Program-made: the position numbers and the translations under genes
From: Bacillota bacterium
GTDB lineage: Bacteria > Bacillota > Clostridia > Christensenellales > Aristaeellaceae
Direction: 5' to 3'
Assembly: GCA_023444095.1 (NCBI GenBank)
Contig: JAEZRP010000016.1
Coordinates: 24,650 to 88,649 of the forward strand
DNA: 64,000 nucleotides
Part shown: positions 17,190 to 25,122 of the stretch, one piece after another
Position numbering within the stretch: position 1 is the first letter of the stretch
Layout of the letters: every line of letters begins with the position of its first letter
The notes under the pieces: model-generated
What the model saw: the letters and a program-made list of their open reading frames with translations, nothing else
What the model was told of the DNA's origin: nothing
The model's database searches: none

Positions 17190-17914
17190 AAAAAACCCCT
17201 TCCGGGAAGCACAACCGAGCGGCAGGCCTCCCGCCGCAGCCCCCTACGAAAGGCACGAAGGGGGGTGTAATGAAAGAGCAGCCCGCCGTAGAGCCGGATC
17301 AGCTTCCGAAGCGTATACGAGGTTTCCGCCCGCCGCGCCGGGTAACCGACACACTCCGTCCTCGGTTTTTGCTTGAACGCCGCCGCCGAGAGATAGATGA
17401 ATCCGTCCGGCTCGGGCCGGAGCTTCCGCGCGAGCGCGCCCGTCATCACCCGGTACGCGCCGACCCGGATGCCCCGCGGCTTCTCCGTGCACAGGGAGAA
17501 CAGTAGATCGCGCAGAGCGGCTCCTACCCTGCGAAAGGGCGTCATGCCTGTCCGCGTAGGCACGGCGTAACACAGCTCCGCGCCCGCTCGCATCCTTTCA
17601 AGCATCTCTCCCAGAAGCGAAACCGGGTGCTGTCCGTCGTCGTCCATGGTCGCGACAAAATCACAGTCCGACACATGCGCGAGGCCCATGTACGTCGCCG
17701 CCTGCTGCCCGACATTTCTTTCGAGCAGCACGCCGGTCACGCCCGTCTGCCGCGCGGCGGCCTCCCGCACCCGCTCCGCGTCCCCGCCGCAATCGTCCAC
17801 AAGAACGATCCGGCAAAGGACGCCGCTCTCCCGCGCGAAGCGGCGCAAGTCGTCCACCACGCCTTCCAGCCTCCCCCCCGCGCGGAACACGGGGATCACG
17901 ACCCCGAGCGTCAC
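17186..17914 (-). CDS. GT2 glycosyltransferase, polyprenyl-phosphate-type, no membrane tail
   Basis: A 242-residue GT-A enzyme: TLGVVIPVFRAGGRLEGVVDD start, RIVLVDDCGGDAERV, and the metal motif CDFVATMDDDGQHPVSLLGE. The C-terminal TSYTLRKLIRLYGGLLFHYTP is like ArnC/DPM1-type transferases that load a sugar on undecaprenyl phosphate, but the usual two C-terminal helices are missing. It starts in the stop of the aminotransferase gene (ATGA). The aminotransferase can supply a nucleotide aminosugar for it. Confidence 0.87.
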   Translation of the reverse strand: MTLGVVIPVFRAGGRLEGVVDDLRRFARESGVLCRIVLVDDCGGDAERVREAAARQTGVTGVLLERNVGQQAATYMGLAHVSDCDFVATMDDDGQHPVSLLGEMLERMRAGAELCYAVPTRTGMTPFRRVGAALRDLLFSLCTEKPRGIRVGAYRVMTGALARKLRPEPDGFIYLSAAAFKQKPRTECVGYPARRAETSYTLRKLIRLYGGLLFHYTPLRAFRRGLRREACRSVVLPGRGFL

Positions 17915-19035
17915 GCGTCCGCCGCCTTGACGAGCGCTCCGGCCACATGGAACGCCTGCTCCGCCGTCATCTCCTCGTGGATGGGGAGGCGCAGAAGCGT
18001 CTCATGCGCCCGCTTGCTCTCCATGAGGTCGTTCGGCGCATAGCCGAGCGAAGCGCCCATGGGTGAGAGGTGGAGAGGCACGTAGTGCGTGAGTGCGGGA
18101 ATGCCTTTCTCGCGCAGTGCCCGCTCGATGCGCAGCCGCGCCGCCCCGTCCCGGAGCCGGACGTAATAGATGTGCCCGGTCGGAACGCAGTCCGCGGGGA
18201 CGAACATCGGCGCGACGATTTCGCGCGCCGCCGCATCCCGGAACGCCTCGTCAAAAGCTCTGTGGATGTCGAGTCTCTTCTCAATGGTCTCCGCGCGGCG
18301 CAGAAGCTGCGGATAAAGCGCCGCCGCCGCAAGCTCCGACATGCGCATCGACTCCCCCAGCCCCTGCCACGCGTAGGCCGGGCACTCTCCCCGGAAGAAC
18401 GCCTCGCGGTTGGTACCGTTGTCGCGGTAGACCTCCGCGCGCGCCGCGTCCGTCGCCCCGTAGACGAGCGCGCCGCCCTCCCCGGAGGAAAAGACCTTGG
18501 TTGCGTGAAAGCTGTAACAGCCGAAGCGGGCAAATGTGCCGAGGAAACGGCCGCGCAAGGTCGCCCCCACAGCCTGCGCCGCGTCTTCGATGAGCGCAAG
18601 CCCGCCCTCCCGGCACAGGGCGAAGAGTCCGTCCATGTCGCAGGCGACCGCCGCGTAGTGGACGCAAACGACGGCGCGGGTCCTTTTCGTAACTTTGCGC
18701 GCCGCGTCGGAAACGGATATGTTCTGGGTACGCGGATCAATATCGCAAAGGACGGGCGTCGCGCCGCAAAGAAGAACCGCGTTCGCCGCGGCAGGAAAAT
18801 TATAGGAAGGTAGAATGACCTCGTCGCCAGATCCGACGGGAACGAGCCGGAGCGCCATGTGAAGAGCCGAGGTGCAACTGGGCGTCAGGAGGACGCGCGC
18901 AGCATCCATTTCCTCCTTTATGAGCTCCTCCACAAGCCGGGCGTAGTGTCCCGCCGGGAACAGTCCTCGGCCAACGCCGTCCGCGACCGACCGGGCGACG
19001 TCCGGCCCCAGGGATGTGGGATAAAAAGAGATCAT
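17911..19035 (-). CDS. DegT/DnrJ/EryC1 aminotransferase, WecE/RffA-like
   Basis: A 374-residue PLP enzyme. VLLTPSCTSALHMALRL, GDEVILPSYNFPAAANAVLL, VHYAAVACDMDGLFAL, ALIEDAAQAVGA and SFHATKVFSSGEGG (Lys for PLP) followed by DNGTNREAFFRG track the WecE (dTDP-4-amino-4,6-dideoxygalactose transaminase) sequence closely. The likely reaction is transfer of an amino group from glutamate to a 4-keto-6-deoxy sugar nucleotide. It opens the six-gene operon; start ATG 19035 has a GAGG site. No other dTDP-sugar genes are nearby. Confidence 0.88.
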   Translation of the reverse strand: MISFYPTSLGPDVARSVADGVGRGLFPAGHYARLVEELIKEEMDAARVLLTPSCTSALHMALRLVPVGSGDEVILPSYNFPAAANAVLLCGATPVLCDIDPRTQNISVSDAARKVTKRTRAVVCVHYAAVACDMDGLFALCREGGLALIEDAAQAVGATLRGRFLGTFARFGCYSFHATKVFSSGEGGALVYGATDAARAEVYRDNGTNREAFFRGECPAYAWQGLGESMRMSELAAAALYPQLLRRAETIEKRLDIHRAFDEAFRDAAAREIVAPMFVPADCVPTGHIYYVRLRDGAARLRIERALREKGIPALTHYVPLHLSPMGASLGYAPNDLMESKRAHETLLRLPIHEEMTAEQAFHVAGALVKAADA

Positions 19036-19037
19036 GC

Positions 19038-19066
19038 TTGTCCTCGCCCTTCGCGCGTGGTAAAAT
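19038..19066 (+). promoter_or_regulatory. Promoter of the first tusA gene
   Basis: TTGTCC at 19038-19043, spacer of 17, TAAAAT at 19061-19066; AAGGAGG at 19072-19078 is the ribosome site. The promoter sits directly beside the divergent aminotransferase start. Confidence 0.6.
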
Positions 19067-19083
19067 AGATCAAGGAGGCTGCC

Positions 19084-19311
19084 ATGAAGAAAATCGATTG
19101 TCTGGGGGACATCTGCCCCGTCCCATTGATGAAGCTCCAGTCGCTGGAATCGAACCTTGGAAACGGCGAGAGCGTCATGATCGTCACCGATCACAGCTGC
19201 ACCTGCCAGTCGCTTCTTTCCTATTGCAACAAAAAGCGGTATCCCGTTCGCATCGCGGAACCCATGAGCGGCATCTGGGAAGTGAGCGTCTTCCCCAGGG
19301 AGAGAAACTGA
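19084..19311 (+). CDS. tusA: TusA/SirA-like sulfur carrier protein
   Basis: A 75-residue protein with the family hallmark CLGDICPVPLMK at residues 6-17; the Cys carries a persulfide in TusA proteins. It further has VTDHSCTCQSLLSYC, giving three additional cysteines that are not conserved in TusA of enterobacteria. It is a single gene whose stop is only seven bases from the stop of the convergent LysR gene. It belongs to the sulfur island with a second tusA at 21193. Confidence 0.9.
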   Translation: MKKIDCLGDICPVPLMKLQSLESNLGNGESVMIVTDHSCTCQSLLSYCNKKRYPVRIAEPMSGIWEVSVFPRERN

Positions 19312-19317
19312 CCGAGA

Positions 19318-20217
19318 TCAGCAGATGGTCGTCGGCACCATGTTCTCAAAGTACCTCTTGACCATTGCCATCTGATGGCAGCGGTTCTCCGACTTCTGCT
19401 TGTAGACGATCGATACGTCATAGCGCAGGCAGAAGTTTTCCGTCTCCACAATCTTGAGCTGTTGCAGGTAAATTTCCTTTTTCACGGCCATATAGGGCAG
19501 GAACGTGAGTCCGTGTCCGCTCATGACCATCGATTTGACCGATTCGGTGGAATCCATGTGATAGAGCACGCTGAATTCCGATATGTCATAATCCATGCTC
19601 TTGAGCTGCTCCGCCATCAGGCGGTAGGAGCTGTAGCTTTCGTCGAGCAGGACCAGCGGCTGGAGCTTGAGCTTGTCGATGGACAGGCTGTCCGGCACGG
19701 CGTACCCTGCGGAGGCGACCAGAACGATCTGATCCGAAAAGACATTCTTGCACACGAGCTCCTGTTTCTTTGTCGTGCCCACGATGAAGCCGACGTCCGC
19801 CTGATCCTCGAGCACCTGCCGGATCACGTCCCGCGAGGGCATGGAGGACATGGAAAACGTGTAGTGCGGGAACTTGTTCTTGGCCTTGACGAGCGCGCAC
19901 GGGATGGCATAATTCGCCGCAACCTGCGTGGCCGACACGCGACAGGTATCGCTGTTATTGCGCAGGTTCTGAAGCTCCTCCTGAAAGCGGTCGTATGTGT
20001 CGATGAGCTGTTCGGCATATCGTTTTGTTATATTGCCGGCATCCGTCAATTGAATTCCCCGATTGCTGCGCTCAAACAGACGGCAGCCCAACGTCTCCTC
20101 GATCTTCTGCATTTGAAGGCTCAGCGCCGGCTGGGAAATATAGGATAGGCTCGCGACCTTGGAAATGCTCTTCTCTTGGGCGATTTTCAAGAACAGGGCG
20201 AGATGTTCCAACTGCAC
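19318..20217 (-). CDS. LysR-family regulator of the sulfur transport genes
   Basis: A 299-residue LysR protein: winged helix at residues 1-65 (LEHLALFLKIAQEKSISKVA, ISQPALSLQMQKIEETLGCR) and a two-lobed effector domain. GTG at 20217 is taken as start because a GGGAGGGG site precedes it and it begins the standard LysR N-terminus. It is divergent from the yedE-tusA-yeeE-trxB-like operon and shares a 240-base control region with an inverted repeat, so it most likely controls that operon, possibly in response to a sulfur compound as CysB/CysR types do. Confidence 0.9.
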   Translation of the reverse strand: MQLEHLALFLKIAQEKSISKVASLSYISQPALSLQMQKIEETLGCRLFERSNRGIQLTDAGNITKRYAEQLIDTYDRFQEELQNLRNNSDTCRVSATQVAANYAIPCALVKAKNKFPHYTFSMSSMPSRDVIRQVLEDQADVGFIVGTTKKQELVCKNVFSDQIVLVASAGYAVPDSLSIDKLKLQPLVLLDESYSSYRLMAEQLKSMDYDISEFSVLYHMDSTESVKSMVMSGHGLTFLPYMAVKKEIYLQQLKIVETENFCLRYDVSIVYKQKSENRCHQMAMVKRYFENMVPTTIC

Positions 20218-20285
20218 GGTTCCTTCCCCTCCCTCACATGCTTTCGTTCGGTCCGTCGCGTTTTCGGTGGGCGCCATTCGGATTC

Positions 20286-20399
20286 ATTATATCACCCGCG
20301 CAGCCCGCCATCCACCGTTATTATATCAGACAGTAATAAATTAGTCTAATACAGTACAAGGAACTTCAATACTGAATTCGGGGACGCACATGGTATAAT
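20286..20399. promoter_or_regulatory. Divergent LysR control region
   Basis: A perfect inverted repeat TTATTA-N10-TAATAA at 20318-20339 is a plausible LysR site. On the minus strand an extended -10 (TGATATAAT, hexamer at 20286-20291) would serve the lysR gene; on the plus strand another extended -10 (TGGTATAAT, hexamer 20394-20399) would serve yedE. Both lack good -35 boxes, which fits activator dependence. Confidence 0.6.
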
Positions 20400-20456
20400 G
20401 AAAATATTGAGGAAGCCGCCGGTACGTTCGCAAGGCGGCAGCATGGAGGTGCCAAT

Positions 20457-21143
20457 ATGTCTGAAACGTCAACCGCCACCGCGAGAGCAAGGACGCCCCG
20501 GAAGAAAAAGAAGAATCAGCTGCCCATCGGCCTTCTGGTGTTTTTCCTGATGATCGCGGCGGGCGTTCTTCTGGCGGTGTTTGTCTCGGATGCGGTCGCC
20601 ATGTTCTGGCTCTTCGGCGCATGCTTTGGCTTCATCCTGCAAAAGGCGCGCTTCTGCTTTACGGCTTCCCTGCGCGACCCCTGCATCACGGGCAGCACGT
20701 CGGTCACCAAGGCGGTTCTCATCGCCTTCGCGATTGCCTCCATCGGCATGACGGCCATCAAGTATGGCTACTTCACAAACGGGCTTGAGATTCCCGGACA
20801 GAGCTACGTGATGCCCATCAGCCTCGCGACGGCGGTCGGCGGCATCCTGTTCGGCGTCGGCATGGTCATCGCGGGCGGCTGCGCCTCCGGAACCTTGATG
20901 CGCGTGGGCGAGGGCTTCTCGATGCAGCTTCTTGCGCTCTTCTTCTTCGTGGTCGGCTCCCTGTGGGGCGCCCACGACATGGGCTGGTGGACGGTCAACT
21001 TCATCGCAGAAGCGCCGCGGGTCTTCCTGCCCGACGTGTTCGGCTGGCTCGGAGCGATCGTCATCCAGCTTCTGATCATCGCCTGCCTGTACGTCGCGGC
21101 GGATCTCTGGGAACGCAGGAAAATGGGCATCGCGGACGAGTAA
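20457..21143 (+). CDS. YedE/YeeE (TsuA-like) sulfur-compound transporter, first part
   Basis: A 228-residue membrane protein. After a basic N-terminus (KKKKNQ) there are about six helices. QKARFCFTASLRDP and the re-entrant motif VIAGGCASGTLMRVGEG are the signature Cys motifs of the YeeE/YedE family, in which TsuA moves thiosulfate through conserved cysteines. Selenium-linked YedE proteins are a second possibility. It is followed by tusA and a second, shorter YeeE-type protein, so the two may form one transporter of split halves. Confidence 0.88.
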   Translation: MSETSTATARARTPRKKKKNQLPIGLLVFFLMIAAGVLLAVFVSDAVAMFWLFGACFGFILQKARFCFTASLRDPCITGSTSVTKAVLIAFAIASIGMTAIKYGYFTNGLEIPGQSYVMPISLATAVGGILFGVGMVIAGGCASGTLMRVGEGFSMQLLALFFFVVGSLWGAHDMGWWTVNFIAEAPRVFLPDVFGWLGAIVIQLLIIACLYVAADLWERRKMGIADE

Positions 21144-21192
21144 CCGCGTCCGTCTGTCATACATACCCGATTATCGTAAGGAGGACTCGACA

Positions 21193-21414
21193 ATGGCTGA
21201 ATTTGAATTGGATTGCATGGGCGAGGCGTGCCCGGTTCCTTTGATGAAGACGGAGAAGAAAATGGCCACCCTGATAGCGGGCGACGTTCTCGTCGTGCAC
21301 ATCGACCACAGCTGCGCCATGAAGAACGTGCCCGAGTGGGCGCGCAAGCAGGGCTTCAACGTGGAAGTTGAAGAGGTGGACGACGGAGAATGGGACGTCA
21401 TCATCGAAAAGTGA
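21193..21414 (+). CDS. tusA: TusA/SirA-like sulfur carrier protein (second copy)
   Basis: A 73-residue protein with CMGEACPVPLMKTEKKM at residues 8-24 carrying the persulfide Cys, and DHSCAMKNVPEWA. The ribosome site AAGGAGG is just upstream. It lies between the two YeeE-type transporter genes, the usual place of the TusA partner that takes over imported sulfur. It differs clearly from the copy at 19084, so the two are paralogues and not a recent duplication. Confidence 0.92.
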   Translation: MAEFELDCMGEACPVPLMKTEKKMATLIAGDVLVVHIDHSCAMKNVPEWARKQGFNVEVEEVDDGEWDVIIEK

Positions 21415-21464
21415 GCCCATCCCGCTCCGACGCGGTCTGAGCCCATGAAAGGAAGGTAGAACCT

Positions 21465-22013
21465 GTGAAGCAGTTCTGGGAGAAGGTCAGCAAAAACCGT
21501 TACTATGTGATGGTTTTCAAGAATCCCTTTACCTATATCACCGGCGCCGTGCTGCTCGCCATCATGCAGATCGCGCTGTTCGCCTATTCTGGCAACCCCT
21601 GGGGCGTGTCCGGAACGTTCGCGAACTGGGGCGCGTGGATCTATCGGCTGTTTGGCGGAAGCGTGGACAAGTGGTACTACTTTTCCTCCTCGGGGGCTCA
21701 GGCCACCCTTGACGCCGGCATTCTGAACCATACCGGGAGCATGCTGAACTTCGGTATCATCTTCGGCGCGCTTGTGGCGACGCTTCTCGCGTCCCAGTTC
21801 AAGTTCAAGAAGATCAAGTCCATCAAGCAGGTCGTGGCGGCGGTTCTGGGCGGCCTTCTCATGGGTTACGGCGCGCGGCTCGCCGGCGGCTGCAACATCG
21901 GCGCGCTGTTCAGCGGCGTCGCCTCCCTCTCCCTCTCGGGCTGGGTGTTCGCGCTGTTCCTCCTGATCGGGGCGTTTGTGGGTAGCAAGCTTCTGGCAAA
22001 ATTCTTCATGTAA
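21465..22013 (+). CDS. YeeE/YedE family transporter, second part
   Basis: A 182-residue membrane protein with about four to five helices. GGLLMGYGARLAGGCNIGALFSG is the second YeeE-type half motif with its Cys. It starts with GTG 21465 preceded by GGAAGG. Length is half of full YeeE/YedE proteins (about 350 residues), so it is likely to pair with the protein at 20457. The N-terminal extracellular loop YSGNPWGVSGTF is also typical of the family. Confidence 0.86.
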   Translation: MKQFWEKVSKNRYYVMVFKNPFTYITGAVLLAIMQIALFAYSGNPWGVSGTFANWGAWIYRLFGGSVDKWYYFSSSGAQATLDAGILNHTGSMLNFGIIFGALVATLLASQFKFKKIKSIKQVVAAVLGGLLMGYGARLAGGCNIGALFSGVASLSLSGWVFALFLLIGAFVGSKLLAKFFM

Positions 22014-22028
22014 CAGAAAGGACCAGCC

Positions 22029-23273
22029 ATGCAGAAAAAGGTTGAGAATTACGACGTCGTTATCATCGGTGGCGGCGCTGCGGGCCTCACGGCCGGAATC
22101 TACTGCGGACGCGCGCGGCTGAAGACCCTCATCATCGAAAAAGCGCTCGTGGGCGGCCTCGCCACCTACACGAACGAGATCGAGAACTACCCCGGCTTCC
22201 CCGAAGGAAACACGGGTCTCGGACTCATGGAGCTCTTCCACAAGCAGGCCAAGAAGTTCGGCGTGGATTTCAAGCTCACGGACGTCAAGGCAGTCTCGCT
22301 CGAGGGCGAGGACAAGGTGGTCGAGACCTTCCGCAACGAGTATCACTGCAAGGTCGTCATCATCGCCTCCGGCGGCAAACCCCGGCTCACGGGCGCCGAG
22401 AACGAGGCCAAGTATCTTTATGACAAGGGCATCTCTTTCTGCGCCACCTGCGACGCGGCAGCCAACACCGGAAAGACCGTCATGGTCATCGGAAGCGGCG
22501 ACGCTGCCATCGAGGAGGGCATGTTCCTGACAAAATTCGCCAAGAAGGTCATCGTGTCCGTGCTCCACGACGAGGGCATCATGGACTGCAATGAGATCGC
22601 CAAGGCGGAGGCGTTCAAGAACGAGAAGATGGAGTTCATGTGGAATACCACGGTTGCCGAGTTCCGGGGCGACGACGAACACCTGCGTTCGGTCGCGCTC
22701 AAGAATTCCAAGACCGGTGAAATTCAGGACGTTCCCGTCGACACCTGCTTCGTCTTTATCGGGTATCTTCCGAACACGGAGCTTTTCAAGGGCATGATCG
22801 ACATGAACCGGGGCGGCTACGTGATCACCAACGAGCGCATGGAGACGAAAATTCCAGGCGTGTTCTGCGCGGGCGACGTGCGCGACAAGTTCCTCAAACA
22901 GGTCGCGACCGCCGTGGGGGACGGCGCCATCGCCGGATACGCCGCCGAGAAGTACATCGCCGAGAGCGAGATGTTCAAAAATCAGGTCATGGGCGAGGAC
23001 ACCCGACTGGTCTACGTCTATAACGCAGCCGTCGCGGGCGACCGCGAGGTGCTGAGCGAAATGGAGAAGTACGGCCAGGATCATTGCGAGCTGAAGCTCA
23101 TCAAGGCAGACGTCTACAAGTCGAACGGCATCGCCCAGCGGCTGAACGTGGCGGAAACGCCCTGTGTGGCCGTTATCTCGGACAATCAGGTCGTAGGCTA
23201 CCTGTCCTGCGACTCCATCTGCTCGGGCGCCCTCGACACGCTCGTCGCGCAGTGCAAATGCGGCTGCAAATAG
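22029..23273 (+). CDS. Thioredoxin-reductase-like flavoprotein with C-terminal thioredoxin-fold-like extension
   Basis: A 414-residue protein. Residues 1-310 are a TrxB-type FAD/NAD(P)H oxidoreductase: VVIIGGGAAGLTAGIY, redox pair SFCATCDAA (CxxC), VMVIGSGDAAIEEG for NAD(P)H, and PGVFCAGDVRDK for FAD. Residues 325-414 form an extra domain (DTRLVYVYNAAV, AETPCVAVISDNQVVGYLS) that looks like a thioredoxin fold without CxxC, ending in Cys-rich CKCGCK. It ends the sulfur operon 15 bases after the YeeE gene. A role in reducing persulfide or thiosulfate-derived sulfur on TusA is inferred. Confidence 0.82.
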   Translation: MQKKVENYDVVIIGGGAAGLTAGIYCGRARLKTLIIEKALVGGLATYTNEIENYPGFPEGNTGLGLMELFHKQAKKFGVDFKLTDVKAVSLEGEDKVVETFRNEYHCKVVIIASGGKPRLTGAENEAKYLYDKGISFCATCDAAANTGKTVMVIGSGDAAIEEGMFLTKFAKKVIVSVLHDEGIMDCNEIAKAEAFKNEKMEFMWNTTVAEFRGDDEHLRSVALKNSKTGEIQDVPVDTCFVFIGYLPNTELFKGMIDMNRGGYVITNERMETKIPGVFCAGDVRDKFLKQVATAVGDGAIAGYAAEKYIAESEMFKNQVMGEDTRLVYVYNAAVAGDREVLSEMEKYGQDHCELKLIKADVYKSNGIAQRLNVAETPCVAVISDNQVVGYLSCDSICSGALDTLVAQCKCGCK

Positions 23274-23292
23274 GCCGAACCGAATAGAAGAT

Positions 23293-23325
23293 CGCCGCCG
23301 CTAGATTGGCGGCGGTTTTTCTTTT
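23293..23325 (+). terminator. Terminator of the sulfur operon
   Basis: Hairpin CGCCGCC / GGCGGCG (23293-23314) followed by GTTTTTCTTTT. Confidence 0.88.
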
Positions 23326-23459
23326 GCGCCCGCGCGTTTTGTGATACAATGGGATTGCGCTCCGGCCGAGGCGCATCAAAGCGCGCGTCGGATCGACACC
23401 GGGGCAACGGAATCTGTCGAGGCGATACGGGCTTCGGATTTCATATGATGAGAGGGCCA

Positions 23460-24289
23460 ATGCGGATGAAAACCAGACTGGAGCAAGTTTTAGAACGTTC
23501 TCTCAACGGACGCGAGATAGCTGTATGGGGCGCTCCGACACGCAGCTTGCTTCGTGCATTAAAGCTATATTCATTTCGCGTCGCAGATCGCGTTGACCCA
23601 AAAAATCATTATGTGGTTGCCGTCAACGATGACGACCTGTCCGACTTTTTGGCCGACGAGCAGAGCAAGTCGTTTCGATATGCGAACGATTATCTGACGT
23701 TTGAAGACGAGGGCGGCGAACTTCCGTTTGAACGGATGTGCTTCAATGTTCTCGTTGGCAGGCAAACGTATTTCGGAGACGGCGTCGTGGGCGCATGCAA
23801 AAATGGATATATCAAAAGCATCGGCCAATTTACGTCGATCAACGGCACGGCAAAGGTCCATGTGAATCATCAGCTGAACATGACTTTTGTGAGCGACGAT
23901 ATTCAAAACTTCTTCAACGAAGAAAGCATGGCCAAATTCCAGGAAAGCTGCGAAACGATCCGAAACACCCCTATGCTTCCGGAAAAGAACCCATGACCAT
24001 CGGCAGCGACGTGTATATCGGCGCACATGCATTCATCAACGCTTCCACTGTGACGAGCATCGGCGACGGCGCGATCATCGGCTCGGGCGCAGTGGTGCTC
24101 GAAAATGTTCCTCCTTTTTCTGTCGTCGTCGGCGTCCCCGCGCGGATCAAGCGTTACCGCTTCTCAAAGGAAATGATTGAAATCCTGCTTCGCGTCAAAT
24201 GGTGGGACTGGAGGACCGAGGAAATCAACGAAAATATCGACGCGCTCCTATCGCCCGAACGATTTATGGAAAAGTACGGGACCGTATAA
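23460..24289 (+). pseudogene. CatB-like hexapeptide O-acetyltransferase, frameshifted
   Basis: The first frame (about 23460-23996) encodes an N-terminal region with GREIAVWGAPTRSLL and a left-handed beta-helix part (NGYIKSIGQFTSINGTAKVH) and stops soon after CETIRNTP. The rest (MTIGSDVYIGAHAFINAST, VTSIGDGAIIGSGAVVLENV, VVVGVPARIKRYRFSKEMI) is in another frame and ends at 24289. Adding one C to the CCCC run at 23968-23971 restores RNTPYASGKEPMTIG, a perfect join. So this is a single gene of about 276 residues broken by a one-base deletion, either real or a sequence error. The product would acetylate a sugar or similar hydroxyl group. Confidence 0.8.
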
Positions 24290-24441
24290 CGGAAATGCGA
24301 GGAATGCGGATCTTGTGCATAACGGGAGAATCGCGCGAGGCTGATCATTGATGGCGTCGGCCATATACTTGCTAGTCTCGGAATCGCGCGCAGGGACGCG
24401 CGGGAACCTCATCCATAGATCAGCCAAGGAGGGGACGAACC

Positions 24442-25122
24442 GTGCTGACCGTACTGTCCCTGAATCATGTCGCGAAGCGTTATGGAAGGCAATCCGTGCT
24501 GCGCGACGTCTCCCTCTCCCTCGGAGCCGGGGAATGCGCCGCCGTTATGGGCCCGAACGGCAGCGGCAAGAGCACGCTCCTGCGCGTCGCCGCGGGGCTG
24601 ACGCCCGCGTCCTCCGGCACCGTGTTCCGCTCCGTGCCGCCCGAATACGTGCCCGATACGTTCCCGCGCGTCGAGCTCAAGCTCTCCATCCTTCTCAAGG
24701 CGCTGCGCCGGATCGACGGTGCGGACGCGGAAGCGCTCGCGCGCGCGATGGGCCTCGGAGACGCGATGGATGCGTCCATCCGCGATTTTTCGAAGGGGAT
24801 GCTCTCGAAGGTTGCGGCGATTCAGGCGCTGGCGGTCCGGTCCCAACTCCTCCTACTGGACGAGCCCGTATCCGGGCAGGACGAACCTTCCCGCAGATTG
24901 TTCTGCCGGGAGGTGCGCGCCCGGATGGAGGAAGGGACTGCCGTGCTCCTCGCGTGCCACGATTTGGCGCTCGTTCGCGTCCTCGACGCGCGCGCGTTGA
25001 CGCTCGCGGGCGGAAAGCTCGTGGATGGCGCGTGCGACGACGCGGACGGCTGCCTGTGCGCGGGTTGCGACCGGTTCCGGCGCGGACTGTGCAGCGGAAG
25101 GGAGGGGTTTGGCGATGCGTAA
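24442..25122 (+). CDS. ABC transporter ATPase (ABC-2 exporter type)
   Basis: A 226-residue ATPase with Walker A MGPNGSGKSTLLRVAAGL, a degenerate signature IRDFSKGMLSKVAAI in place of LSGGQ, Walker B LLLLDEPVSGQD and switch His LACHD. The N-terminal ATPase and C-terminal basic, Cys-rich tail (DGCLCAGCDRFRRGLC) are unusual; the tail cysteines could bind metal. It overlaps the next permease gene by eight bases, so the two make a small exporter. Confidence 0.85.
   Translation: MLTVLSLNHVAKRYGRQSVLRDVSLSLGAGECAAVMGPNGSGKSTLLRVAAGLTPASSGTVFRSVPPEYVPDTFPRVELKLSILLKALRRIDGADAEALARAMGLGDAMDASIRDFSKGMLSKVAAIQALAVRSQLLLLDEPVSGQDEPSRRLFCREVRARMEEGTAVLLACHDLALVRVLDARALTLAGGKLVDGACDDADGCLCAGCDRFRRGLCSGREGFGDA

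Noticed and set aside
16098..17270. A 390-codon plus-strand frame over the ATP-grasp gene
   Set aside because: Antisense shadow; the minus-strand gene overlaps its neighbours by the usual ATGA joins.
20457..22013. One full YedE gene broken by a tusA insertion
   Set aside because: Both halves have proper starts, ribosome sites and ends, and split YedE/YeeE with TusA between is a plausible natural arrangement, so they are called as two genes.
21171..23084. A 637-codon open frame on the minus strand across the sulfur operon
   Set aside because: It is antisense to yedE/tusA/yeeE/trxB-like genes with clear motifs; long antisense frames are common in GC-rich DNA and this one has no recognisable protein features.
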